6,241 nt of DNA, from contig CATKZA010000116.1 of assembly GCA_949841235.1 (NCBI GenBank), positions 1 to 6,241 of the forward strand, written 5' to 3'. The position numbers and the translations under genes are program-made. The stretch's first letter is position 1. Every line of letters begins with the position of its first letter. Below, in pieces: positions 1 to 5,396 of this stretch. Below the pieces are notes generated by a model that saw nothing but the letters and a program-made list of their open reading frames with translations, made no database searches and was not told the DNA's origin. This stretch comes from an uncultured Clostridiaceae bacterium. GTDB taxonomy: Bacteria > Bacillota > Clostridia > Lachnospirales > Lachnospiraceae.

Positions 1-144
1 ACCGGTTCGGGCAGTTCTAATGCGGGAAATCAATTATCCGGGATAGATGCCCTGAATCAGCAGATGATGAGGGGGCAAGAGATTGACTTCTCAAAGATTG
101 ATGCGGCGGTGGAGAATGCTTTTGCAGAGAGTTCGCTGATATAG
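1..144 (+). CDS. 3' end of an unrecognised protein (partial)
   Basis: The window opens inside a plus-strand reading frame (frame 1) that runs 47 codons to a TAG at 142-144. The visible tail begins with a short Gly/Ser/Asn-rich stretch (TGSGSSNAGNQ), which looks like a flexible linker. It ends in a polar, probably helical segment containing QQMMRGQEIDFSKIDAAVEN. There is no membrane segment or catalytic motif in this part, and I do not recognise the family. The frame is believable as a gene end because it is open from base 1, has ordinary codon use, and is followed 50 bases later by a strong hairpin that can serve as its terminator. The N-terminal part lies outside the window. Confidence 0.6.
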   Translation, partial: TGSGSSNAGNQLSGIDALNQQMMRGQEIDFSKIDAAVENAFAESSLI

Positions 145-193
145 ATTGTTCGGAAATAGTTATCATGAATAGCATTGTCAATTAATATACATA

Positions 194-225
194 CAACAAG
201 GGCAGCCCTCGGGCTGCCCTTGTTG
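194..225 (+). terminator. Hairpin terminator after the upstream gene, possibly bidirectional
   Basis: A perfect inverted repeat has 15-nt arms, CAACAAGGGCAGCCC (194-208) and GGGCTGCCCTTGTTG (211-225). Sterically this gives a GC-rich stem of about 8 bp with a CTCG loop, extended outward by AT-rich pairs. The 3' side reads TTGTTG, a short U-rich tail for a plus-strand transcript. On the minus strand the tail is TATGTATATTAAT, moderately U-rich, so it may also stop transcripts arriving from dpaB. The U-tract is imperfect on both sides. Confidence 0.7.
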
Positions 226-260
226 CCGTTCACCGCTCCGCCGTTTCGGTAAGCCACCAT

Positions 261-328
261 GCATTAGTTAATGCCAACGCGTTAGTTAATGCCAACGCAT
301 TAGCCAATGCGTTATACATTGCTAATGC
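261..328. repeat. 18-bp tandem repeats ending in an inverted repeat
   Basis: Two head-to-tail 18-bp units lie at 261-278 (GCATTAGTTAATGCCAAC) and 279-296 (one base different). A third, partial and diverged unit follows (297-309, GCATTAGCCAATG). That third unit is mirrored by CATTGCTAATGC at 317-328, giving a 12-bp hairpin with one bulged C and a loop of about 7 nt. Each unit also holds GCATTAGTTAATGC, itself a near-palindrome. There is no gene here. The patch sits between two convergent genes, downstream of dpaB and of the partial gene at 1-144. Confidence 0.75.
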
Positions 329-330
329 GT

Positions 331-383
331 GGTGCCTTACGGCACCGAAATGCATGCGATTTGTGCAGAAACGGCACAAATCG
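331..383 (-). terminator. Two stem-loops just past dpaB, possible 3' end of the dpaAB mRNA
   Basis: Read on the minus strand, a perfect 10-bp stem begins three bases after the dpaB stop: CGATTTGTGC, a 7-nt loop, GCACAAATCG (383-374 with 366-357). A second stem follows, GGTGCC-GTAA-GGCACC (346-331). Neither is followed by a run of T on the minus strand, so they do not form a textbook intrinsic terminator. They could stabilise the 3' end or act with the repeats and the hairpin at 194-225 further on. Confidence 0.4.
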
Positions 384-386
384 TCG

Positions 387-986
387 CTAGGCGAAGGGTG
401 ATTGGATGACCGGCTGCAGCTGCTTTCCGGCGAGGGCGGACTCGATGGTTTCCGGTATCAGGTCTACATGGGCAATCATGGAGTTGGTCTTTTTTTCATA
501 GTTATCTTGGCCGAAGGGTACGAAATATATATTTTTCATGTTCATGAGGGAACCCAGATTTTTGAAGTTCATCCCCAGGGCATCATTGGTGGAGATGGAT
601 ATGACCAGAGGCTTTTCATTCCGCAGATGGGCCTTGGCCGCCATCAGCACCGGGGAATCCGTGATGCCGCTATTTAATTTGGCCAGCGTGTTTCCGGTGC
701 AGGGAGCGATTACCAGGGCATCCAGATATCCCTTGGGGCCGATAGGCTCCGCTTCGGGGATGGTGAAGATGCCGGGATGCCCGGTGATTTCCTGTACGGA
801 TTTTACAAATTCTTCTGCCAGCTGGAAGCGTGTGTCCATTTGGCTACTGTGCTCGGAGAAAATGGGAACGATCTGATAATTTTGTCCTGCCATTTTTTTC
901 AGCACGTCGAGAATTTTCTGAAATGTACAAAAAGAGCCTGTTATGGCAAAACCTAACTGAATAGGTGGTTGGTCGTTTGGTTTCAT
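387..986 (-). CDS. dpaB: Dipicolinate synthase subunit B (flavoprotein)
   Basis: This is the smaller subunit of dipicolinate synthase (SpoVFB/DpsB), which with DpaA oxidises dihydrodipicolinate-derived intermediate to dipicolinic acid in the mother cell. The product is then moved into the forespore core and chelated with calcium. The 199-residue length equals the family's usual size of about 200. It has the flavoprotein (HFCD-like) fold signature: an N-terminal LGFAITGSFCTF (residues 11-22), the IAPCTGNTLAKL segment (93-104) followed by GITDSPVLMAAKAH, and a late VPFGQDN (156-162). The start is supported by AAAGGA on the minus strand 9 nt before the ATG. That site lies in the 18-nt gap after dpaA, so the two genes form one operon and are probably co-translated. 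No truncation or missing motif is visible. Confidence 0.95.
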   Translation of the reverse strand: MKPNDQPPIQLGFAITGSFCTFQKILDVLKKMAGQNYQIVPIFSEHSSQMDTRFQLAEEFVKSVQEITGHPGIFTIPEAEPIGPKGYLDALVIAPCTGNTLAKLNSGITDSPVLMAAKAHLRNEKPLVISISTNDALGMNFKNLGSLMNMKNIYFVPFGQDNYEKKTNSMIAHVDLIPETIESALAGKQLQPVIQSPFA

Positions 987-1004
987 AGGAGTGTGTCCTT
1001 TCTA

Positions 1005-1793
1005 TCAACATAGAGTTTTGGTTACTTTCTCAAAAATAATCTCGGCGGAGGTTTTTGGGGAATATTTCCCAGGCAGTCCGGGACAATGTTTTGCCGTAAT
1101 GCCTTTCCCGATGCAGTAATTGAAGTCGCAGCCGCCGGGTTTTGAGGCGATATCGATAATGACAGTATCTTGCTGCAGCTGGTCTATGACTGGCGGAGTG
1201 AGGACCAGGGCTGGCGCAGTGTTGAAGATGAAATCATAGTCTGCGTAGGAGGCATGTTCCTGATATCCGCAGGCATATGCCTTTGCCTTTGCCAATTCGT
1301 CCCTAGTGGATACCCAGACATGGCAATCCAGCCCCTGCAGCTTGTGTGCCAGGACTTCGCCGCATTTTCCGAAGCCAATCACCAGGCAGCGGCTGCCGTG
1401 GAGGTTGATGTCGCTGGCAGTAATTGCCTGGCAGATGGCGCCTTCGGCGGTGGCGACGGCATTTTTCATGGCCACGGATTGGAATTTCATATAGTCGATG
1501 GTCTTAATCTTCCTATTCTTGCAAAATGCCAGAAAATCCTCGGGCAGATTGCCTCCCAGAACGATATGCTCCGGTGTGAGCCGGTCTTTTATTTGGGAAA
1601 GGAGGTCGGAGGGGGCTGGAACAGGCAGCAGCACGAAGATGGCATGTTCCTCTTCCGGCATCTCTGTGGCTTCCACATCCAAATCGGGAGTGCTTTCTGC
1701 TAAAATTACCTGATGTCCGGCATGGGATAGGAGCGCGCCTAAGTATTTCTGTCGCCGGTCACTTTCTGATTTCTGGGAATAAGAGTGTAACAT
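1005..1793 (-). CDS. dpaA: Dipicolinate synthase subunit A
   Basis: This is the NAD(P)-binding subunit of dipicolinate synthase (SpoVFA/DpsA), making the spore-core component dipicolinic acid from the lysine/diaminopimelate pathway. Family marks are NAVATAEGAI (residues 111-120), a Rossmann dinucleotide loop CLVIGFGKCGEVLA (136-149, with GxGxxG at 140-145), IDIASKPGGCDF (213-224) and CPGLPGKYSPKTSAEII (237-253). The 262-residue protein is shorter than the roughly 300 of Bacillus SpoVFA, mainly at the N-terminus and in the linker. Its N-terminal segment reads SESDRRQKYL where relatives usually have a hydrophobic strand followed by GGDxRQ, so the first strand looks degenerate. The start is well fixed: AAAGGAGG (1807-1800) lies 6 nt before the ATG. 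It is the first gene of the dpaAB operon, behind a predicted sigma-K promoter about 110 nt upstream. Confidence 0.94.
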   Translation of the reverse strand: MLHSYSQKSESDRRQKYLGALLSHAGHQVILAESTPDLDVEATEMPEEEHAIFVLLPVPAPSDLLSQIKDRLTPEHIVLGGNLPEDFLAFCKNRKIKTIDYMKFQSVAMKNAVATAEGAICQAITASDINLHGSRCLVIGFGKCGEVLAHKLQGLDCHVWVSTRDELAKAKAYACGYQEHASYADYDFIFNTAPALVLTPPVIDQLQQDTVIIDIASKPGGCDFNYCIGKGITAKHCPGLPGKYSPKTSAEIIFEKVTKTLC

Positions 1794-1799
1794 GCCATT

Positions 1800-1807
1800 C
1801 CTCCTTT
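1800..1807 (-). promoter_or_regulatory. Ribosome binding site of dpaA
   Basis: Minus-strand AAAGGAGG lies 6 nt upstream of the ATG at 1793. It fixes that start despite the unusual N-terminus and argues against a lost upstream extension. Confidence 0.85.
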
Positions 1808-1910
1808 TATGCTAGGTTCATAATCTACAGGGCTTCTCGCCGTTGCAATCCATTCTGAACTGCAGCTATGAATACCTTTTCGGAGCCGGGTTCAGATGAT
1901 GTTGCACTAA

Positions 1911-1939
1911 TATCATATGCATGTGGATTCGGAAAGGTT
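1911..1939 (-). promoter_or_regulatory. Predicted sigma-K-type promoter of dpaAB
   Basis: On the minus strand, AACC (1939-1936) is followed by 16 nt and then CATATGATA (1919-1911). This matches the Bacillus sigma-K consensus (mACm, 16-17 nt, CATAnnnTA) at every fixed position. Transcription would begin near 1905, leaving a leader of about 110 nt before dpaA. The match suits the biology, since dipicolinate synthase is a late mother-cell, sigma-K-controlled function in sporulating Firmicutes. The call rests on the sequence match alone. Confidence 0.65.
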
Positions 1940-1956
1940 ACCGTGCATGGTAAGTC

Positions 1957-1985
1957 TTTACATTCCCATGTAAAAATGGTATGAT
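1957..1985 (+). promoter_or_regulatory. Predicted sigma-A promoter of fprA with an overlapping palindrome
   Basis: TTTACA (1957-1962), a 17-nt spacer and TATGAT (1980-1985) match the housekeeping consensus at 5 of 6 positions in each hexamer with ideal spacing. The start would be near 1992, about 60 nt before the gene. A perfect inverted repeat, TTTACAT-N4-ATGTAAA (1957-1974), covers the -35 box and much of the spacer, where a repressor would block polymerase. I cannot name the regulator. The promoter diverges from the dpaAB promoter, with 17 bp between their -35 boxes. Confidence 0.7.
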
Positions 1986-2043
1986 GTTTTTCGTGAACTT
2001 TTGGAAAAGTGCTTGCGCCCAGACTTGCGGGCTGAGTAAGAAT

Positions 2044-2048
2044 GGAGG
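2044..2048 (+). promoter_or_regulatory. Ribosome binding site deciding the fprA start
   Basis: GGAGG lies 3 nt before the first of two consecutive ATG codons (2052) and 6 nt before the second (2055). The second spacing is the normal one, so translation more likely starts at 2055. Confidence 0.7.
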
Positions 2049-2054
2049 ATTATG

Positions 2055-3218
2055 ATGAACGTAACGATTTCGGATGCAGTGAAGTACATCGGGGTAGACG
2101 ATACCACCATTGATTTGTTTGAGAGCCAGTATGTGGTGCCGGAAGGGGTTTCCTATAACTCTTATGTGATTTTGGATGAGAAAGTGGCGCTGATGGATAC
2201 GGTGGATAAAAGGGGCATGGAAGAGTGGGAGAAGAATCTTATGGCTGCGCTGGATGGCAGAAAGGTAGATTATCTGGTAGTGCAGCACCTGGAGCCGGAT
2301 CATGCGGGAAGCATTGCCCGCTTGGTAGAGCTGTTCCCGGAGGTGACATTGGTGGGAAATGCCAAGACATTCCAGATGATGCCCCAGTTCTTTGATTTTG
2401 ATCTGGAGGGCAGAACGAAGGTGGTGGCCGAGGGGGATACTTTGTCTCTGGGAGAACATACCCTTACTTTCGTGATGGCACCCATGGTGCATTGGCCGGA
2501 GGTGATGGTTTCCTATGAGAGCAAGGAGAAGATTTTGTTCTCGGCAGATGGCTTTGGCAAATTTGGCGCACTGTCTCTCACAGAAGAGGATGATTGGGCA
2601 TGCGAGGCAAGGCGTTACTACTTTAATATCGTAGGAAAGTATGGCGCACCGGTGCAGACGCTTTTGAAAAAGGCAGCAGGGCTGGACATTGCCATGATCT
2701 GTCCCCTTCACGGGCCGATTTTAAAGGAGGATTTGGGGTATTACATAGACAAATATAATACCTGGAGCAGCTATGCGCCGGAGGACAAGGGTATTTTGAT
2801 TGCCTATGCCTCCATTCATGGAAATACCGGGGCTGCTGCGGAGAAACTGGGCGACATTCTTCGGGACAAGGGTGCGGAGAAGGTGGTTGTCAGCGACTTG
2901 GCCAGAGAGGATATGGCAGAGGTGATCGAGGATGCCTTCCGCTATGACCGCATGATTGTTTGCGGGGCCAGCTATGATGGCGGCGTGTTCCCCTGCATGC
3001 AGGATTTCCTGCATCATCTCCAGGCGAAGGCATACCAGAAGCGGAAGGTGGGCATCTTGGAGAATGGCTCTTGGGCGCCTACTGCGGCAAGGACGATGAA
3101 GGGTCTCCTGGAGAATATGAAGGGCGTGGAGATCGTGGAGCCGGTGGTGACCATCAAATCCACTTTGAAGGAGGAGGATCTCCCGGCACTGGAGAAACTG
3201 GCCGAGGCGATGTTATAA
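2055..3218 (+). CDS. fprA: FprA family A-type flavoprotein (flavodiiron O2/NO reductase)
   Basis: This is a soluble flavodiiron protein that reduces O2 to water (and in some members NO to N2O) at a non-haem diiron site next to FMN, usually taking electrons from rubredoxin or a related carrier. It protects strict anaerobes from oxygen or nitrosative stress. It has the two-domain layout of the minimal class A family at its usual length of about 390-400 (387 residues here). The metallo-beta-lactamase-like domain, about 1-245, carries HLEPDH (H78, E80, D82, H83), H146, D165 and H219, the expected iron-ligand set. The flavodoxin domain, about 246-387, has the FMN phosphate loop SIHGNTG (253-259) and a GASYDGG loop near 304-310. 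The core has no C-terminal rubredoxin or flavin-reductase extension. Starting at ATG 2052 would add one Met. It has its own promoter, and no intrinsic terminator is seen before the repeat element that begins 58 bp downstream. Confidence 0.95.
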   Translation: MNVTISDAVKYIGVDDTTIDLFESQYVVPEGVSYNSYVILDEKVALMDTVDKRGMEEWEKNLMAALDGRKVDYLVVQHLEPDHAGSIARLVELFPEVTLVGNAKTFQMMPQFFDFDLEGRTKVVAEGDTLSLGEHTLTFVMAPMVHWPEVMVSYESKEKILFSADGFGKFGALSLTEEDDWACEARRYYFNIVGKYGAPVQTLLKKAAGLDIAMICPLHGPILKEDLGYYIDKYNTWSSYAPEDKGILIAYASIHGNTGAAAEKLGDILRDKGAEKVVVSDLAREDMAEVIEDAFRYDRMIVCGASYDGGVFPCMQDFLHHLQAKAYQKRKVGILENGSWAPTAARTMKGLLENMKGVEIVEPVVTIKSTLKEEDLPALEKLAEAML

Positions 3219-3276
3219 TCCCCATAATCTATAGGAAACATGATGGAATGAATGACCGTGAATAGTAGCGAAACAT

Positions 3277-3326
3277 GGTTACTATTCACAGTCAAATTGA
3301 AGATAGATAATTTCTTGTTATCTGCC
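3277..3326 (+). repeat. Left terminal inverted repeat of the fold-back element
   Basis: Begins GGTTACTATTCACAGTC and ends GTTATCTGCC. It is the reverse complement of 3849-3898 at 49 of 50 positions, the exception being position 40 (T here, C in the partner). Just outside it, GTGAATAGTA (3258-3267) is the exact complement of TACTATTCAC (3280-3289), so the terminus can also fold on itself. Confidence 0.9.
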
Positions 3327-3435
3327 TAATAAATGAACTTTTGCAGACTACACAGCATAGGTTATTGAAGTTTTTTGCTCCAAAGTATTGAGTGGCATCC
3401 GAAAAAGAAAAGACTGGACACGCCGCCAGACAATA

Positions 3436-3458
3436 AAGTATAAGCTACGCTTATACTT
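3436..3458. repeat. Small perfect palindrome in the left arm only
   Basis: AAGTATAAGC-TAC-GCTTATACTT is a 10-bp perfect inverted repeat with a 3-nt loop. The right arm has only about 11 unrelated bases in the equivalent place (around 3743-3753). This hairpin is therefore an arm-specific insertion, or was lost from the other arm, and would protrude from the long stem as a side branch. Confidence 0.8.
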
Positions 3459-3848
3459 CGGATTTCGAGAGGAACTTTGCCTTGCAAGGTTTCGATGAAT
3501 ATGTGCCTCGCAGCATTGTCTGAACAGCATGCACCGTTTCAGTGTTTTCCTTAGAGGCACGCTTTCGCTACCGCTCATAACGCCACGATACATAGCGAGA
3601 CAAAAAACGTCTCGCAAGTATCGGCGATTCGCGAGTGCCTCTGACGGAAAACACATGAATACGGTTGCATGGTGTGAGTTATCGGAGAGGCACATAAATC
3701 AAACATCGAAACCGCAAGGCAATTAGTTCCCTCCGAAATCCGTATGGTTGCAAGGCGTGTCCAGGATTTCTTTTTCGGATGTATTCACATCATTCAAGCA
3801 AAAAACGCTTCAAAATTATTAGCACAGTCTGCAAAAATACAAGTTACT

Positions 3849-3898
3849 GGCAGATAACGAGAAATTATCTATCTTCAATTTGACTGTGAATAGTAACC
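3849..3898 (-). repeat. Right terminal inverted repeat of the fold-back element
   Basis: This is the partner of 3277-3326 and ends GAATAGTAACC. Its inner continuation (reverse strand CAGTAACTTGTATTTTTGCAG) differs from the left arm but is the version found in the second copy at 6115, so it identifies arm type and orientation. Confidence 0.9.
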
Positions 3899-3924
3899 AA
3901 TCATTCTCCCGGGGTGTTTTTTTG

Positions 3925-3953
3925 TTGAGAAAAAGGGAGTTTGGTGGTAAAAT
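3925..3953 (+). promoter_or_regulatory. Predicted sigma-A promoter of the two-component operon
   Basis: TTGAGA (3925-3930), a 17-nt spacer and TAAAAT (3948-3953) each match the consensus at 5 of 6 positions, and TGG precedes the -10 box as an extended -10. Transcription would begin near 3960, leaving a leader of about 125 nt before the kinase gene. The -35 box is only 26 bp from the end of the fold-back element, after a run of seven T at 3917-3923. Confidence 0.65.
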
Positions 3954-4084
3954 GTTGCCCATGGTTCTTGGAAAGCTGTTCGTCACATCACAGGGTGCCA
4001 GGCATCCGATGGACGTCTGTTTGGCACGAACCGGAACGGAGTGTGGGTAGACATTTTGTCGTTCACTGTAGAAATGGGGGTCCC

Positions 4085-5392
4085 ATGAGGTATTTGGTTG
4101 CAGAAGATTTTATTCTTGAGACGCTTTGCGTGTTATGCATGTTCTCCTTCGTGCTGGGAACGGAGATTAGGGCTAAGAGAAGCCCCAAGGTAGTTTTCGG
4201 CCTGCTTATGGCTGCCGGCCTGGCACTCATCCTGTCTGATATTTATCAGGGGTTTATTATATTTCTTGTATTCATATGTATCATGCCATTATTTGTAAAG
4301 CGGCTCCTGCATTATGTCAGCTGGTTCATGGTGTACAATCTTGGTTTTAATTTTCTATCAATGATTGTGCAAGTCATTGTCTATGCGTGTTACGGCAAAT
4401 TTTACATTTCGACTCCCTCCGTCCTGCCAGTGTATGCCTCCATTGACAATGTCATCCTTGCCGGACTGATTTTGCTATTTTATGCCATGAGAAAGACGAG
4501 AAGAAAACGCATGGAGGCCATAAAGTATTTGAGCAAGAGGGATCATGCACTGCTTCTGTGTGTCTGCCTGCTGGTTTATATCATCATGATTGTGGTATCC
4601 GCCTTCTTAATCTCCTGGCTCCTTTCCTATCAATTGATTGAGAAGGGGAAGACAATCCTTTCCGTGATGCTCCTGTTGCTGGCATTGCTGGGGATTGGAA
4701 TCATTTTTCTCTTATGCATCGCCCTTCGGAAAAATATCGCATTGCAGGAGATGAATCATCTGAATGCAGAGAATTTGGCATTAGAGCAGAAGTATTATGA
4801 AACGCTGTATCAAAAGAATCGGGATTTGCGGGCATTTCGCCATGACTTTCAAAATCATGTGCTTGGCTTGCAATCCCTTGTGCAGGAAAGAGACTGGGAG
4901 GGGATTCAGCAATATGTGTCCGAATTTGCAGCAATCAAAGAACAGGTCTATTATTTTTATACGAATTCTGCCATTGCAGATGCCATTGTGAATGAATTTT
5001 ATCATGCCCTGCCCGCAGATATCTCTTTTCATATGGAAGGAAAGTTTCCAAATGATCTGTGGGTTGCGGATATGGATTTATCCACTATGCTGTCAAATCT
5101 GCTGAGAAATGCCAGAGAGGCCTGTGAACTGTTAGGGGAAGAGGTGGAGAAAGAAATTATCTTGGAAATCCAGCAGGGGGATGGTCAACTGCTCATTCGC
5201 ACGGAAAATTCCTCCAGAGAGTATTCCCCGGAGGAGATTGCATACATGGAAACCGGTAAAAAGGACAGATTAAACCATGGGTTTGGCTTGCAGAACATAT
5301 TTGATTCTGTCAGGAAGTACGATGGGACGATGGACATGCAGTATGAGAATGGATTTTTCCTGACATTGCTAATACTGAGAAGGGAATCATAG
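4085..5392 (+). CDS. Membrane sensor histidine kinase, AgrC/HPK10-like
   Basis: This is a sensor kinase that autophosphorylates on histidine and passes phosphate to the regulator encoded next to it. The N-terminal half (residues 1-214) is a polytopic membrane domain with about seven hydrophobic segments (near 3-25, 35-52, 56-71, 80-104, 118-135, 155-180 and 190-214), as in peptide-sensing AgrC/ComD kinases. A short coiled linker follows (about 215-248, LQEMNHLNAENLALEQK). The phospho-acceptor box is FRHDFQNH with H253. The ATPase domain shows an N box, SNLLRNAREA (N338, N342), and a G box, NHGFGLQNI (397-405); the usual Asp in NLLDNA is Arg341. The start at 4085 gives 435 residues, the usual length, with GGGGG 4 nt upstream. 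An in-frame TTG at 3941 lies upstream of the predicted transcript start and would add 48 non-membrane residues. The ligand is unknown, and no agrB/agrD-like gene is in the window. Confidence 0.9.
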   Translation: MRYLVAEDFILETLCVLCMFSFVLGTEIRAKRSPKVVFGLLMAAGLALILSDIYQGFIIFLVFICIMPLFVKRLLHYVSWFMVYNLGFNFLSMIVQVIVYACYGKFYISTPSVLPVYASIDNVILAGLILLFYAMRKTRRKRMEAIKYLSKRDHALLLCVCLLVYIIMIVVSAFLISWLLSYQLIEKGKTILSVMLLLLALLGIGIIFLLCIALRKNIALQEMNHLNAENLALEQKYYETLYQKNRDLRAFRHDFQNHVLGLQSLVQERDWEGIQQYVSEFAAIKEQVYYFYTNSAIADAIVNEFYHALPADISFHMEGKFPNDLWVADMDLSTMLSNLLRNAREACELLGEEVEKEIILEIQQGDGQLLIRTENSSREYSPEEIAYMETGKKDRLNHGFGLQNIFDSVRKYDGTMDMQYENGFFLTLLILRRES

Positions 5393-5396
5393 AATC

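Larger units (their letters stand above)
3277..3898. mobile_element. 622-bp fold-back (MITE-like) element with no gene
   Basis: Almost the whole element is one imperfect inverted repeat, with arms of about 325 nt (3277-3601) and 290 nt (3609-3898). The outer 50 bp match with one mismatch. Further in, matching blocks recur in order: TTTTGCAGACT (near 3340 and 3830), CATCCGAAAAAGAAA (3396-3410 with 3781-3767), CTGGACACGCC (3414-3424 with 3764-3754), CGGATTTCG (3459-3467 with 3742-3734), GGTTTCGATG near 3490 with its complement near 3705, and GTGTTTTCC near 3543 with its complement near 3650. The centre is GCGAGAC-AAAAAAC-GTCTCGC (3595-3615). Open frames inside it look like chance frames, with Cys/His/Arg-rich translations and no ribosome binding site I can see. 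No clear target-site duplication is visible. A second copy begins at 6115. It is most likely a non-autonomous element moved by a transposase elsewhere in the genome; that is inference. Confidence 0.8.

Noticed and set aside
261..309. Possible CRISPR array
   Set aside because: The 18-bp units are directly abutted with no spacers and there are only about 2.5 of them.
1170..1703. 177-residue plus-strand open frame opposite dpaA
   Set aside because: It is a shadow frame with no ribosome binding site evidence; dpaA on the other strand is clearly the real gene.
1938..2711. 257-residue minus-strand open frame opposite fprA
   Set aside because: It is a shadow of fprA. The translation is rich in His, Cys and Ile with no domain, and the plus-strand frame has a complete set of family motifs.
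3348..3695. 115-residue minus-strand open frame inside the fold-back element (and a 65-residue plus-strand one)
   Set aside because: Both lie wholly in the inverted-repeat arms, have Cys/His/Arg-rich translations with no recognisable domain and no ribosome binding site I could see. They are likely chance frames that may nonetheless be annotated as hypothetical proteins wherever the element occurs.
3277..3898. Insertion sequence with a decayed transposase
   Set aside because: No frame in the segment resembles a transposase fragment, and the sequence is explained by the two complementary arms.
3941..4084. 48-codon N-terminal extension of the kinase from an upstream TTG
   Set aside because: The TTG lies inside the predicted promoter spacer, upstream of the expected transcript start, and the added residues are not membrane-like. 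ATG 4085 begins directly before the first hydrophobic segment.
3954..4084. LytTR-binding direct repeats upstream of the kinase (autoregulation)
   Set aside because: GTT-containing motifs occur but not as a pair of matching 9-bp repeats with the expected 12-13 bp spacing.
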